Source of the DNA: Desulforudis sp.
Lineage (GTDB): Bacteria; Bacillota; Desulfotomaculia; Desulfotomaculales; Desulforudaceae
Length of the DNA stretch: 13,181 nt
Reading direction: 5' to 3'
Assembly: GCA_014859075.1 (NCBI GenBank)
Contig: JACUUW010000034.1
Span: 1-13,181, forward strand
Position numbers and translations under genes: made by a program. This document shows positions 13,143-13,181 of the stretch, in pieces (the first letter of the stretch is position 1; every line of letters starts with the position of its first letter). A model generated the notes under the pieces. The model was not told the DNA's origin. It did not search any database and saw nothing but the letters and a program-made list of their open reading frames with translations.

Positions 13143-13181
13143 TAATAACCTCCAGTTCAGTGGTTGGTTACAATTCGGTCG

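Overview
The window reads as a compact, moderately high-GC chromosome segment of an endospore-forming Firmicute. It most resembles the Desulfotomaculum/Pelotomaculum/Moorella type of clostridia. The evidence is the sporulation genes spmA, spmB and gerW(ytfJ), a Bacillus-type AroH chorismate mutase, near-consensus Shine-Dalgarno sequences, intrinsic terminators, and a DHH-CBS-CBS-nucleotidyltransferase fusion protein. The exact genus cannot be fixed from the sequence alone. Every gene recognised lies on the minus strand, so transcription runs from high to low coordinates.

In transcription order: lysA (13142-11820, lysine/peptidoglycan precursor) ends before a perfect GC-rich hairpin. A three-gene run follows: the 877-residue DHH/CBS/tRNA-nucleotidyltransferase-like fusion (11732-9099), an M50 site-2-type metalloprotease one base downstream (9097-8420), and trpS (8387-7413), closed by an intrinsic terminator (7348-7377). 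Next comes a sporulation block: a DUF2953 (YtfI-like) membrane protein, gerW/ytfJ with a textbook sigma-G promoter, and spmA and spmB. Downstream of spmB is a roughly 150-bp patch of GACACGGGGACGGTTC-type palindromic and tandem repeats. Then comes an rluB-type pseudouridine synthase gene broken by a 65-bp insertion/duplication.

The last block (3813 to 1) is a small operon: an unrecognised 152-aa protein, aroH, and an HD-GYP (c-di-GMP phosphodiesterase-type) gene. It is followed by a multiply deleted remnant of a second HD-GYP gene, and then trpE, whose 3' end lies outside the window. aroH and trpE both act on chorismate, at the branch between Phe/Tyr and Trp synthesis.

The most interesting signal is the trpE leader. 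A strong promoter is followed by eleven NAG triplets, largely in a 5-nt register, a candidate antiterminator, and an intrinsic terminator just ahead of the trpE Shine-Dalgarno. This is the layout expected of TRAP (MtrB)-type attenuation as known from Bacillus. Other points worth a look are the degenerate nucleotidyltransferase active site in the fusion protein, the split rluB gene whose second half carries its own ribosome-binding site, and the HD-GYP remnant.
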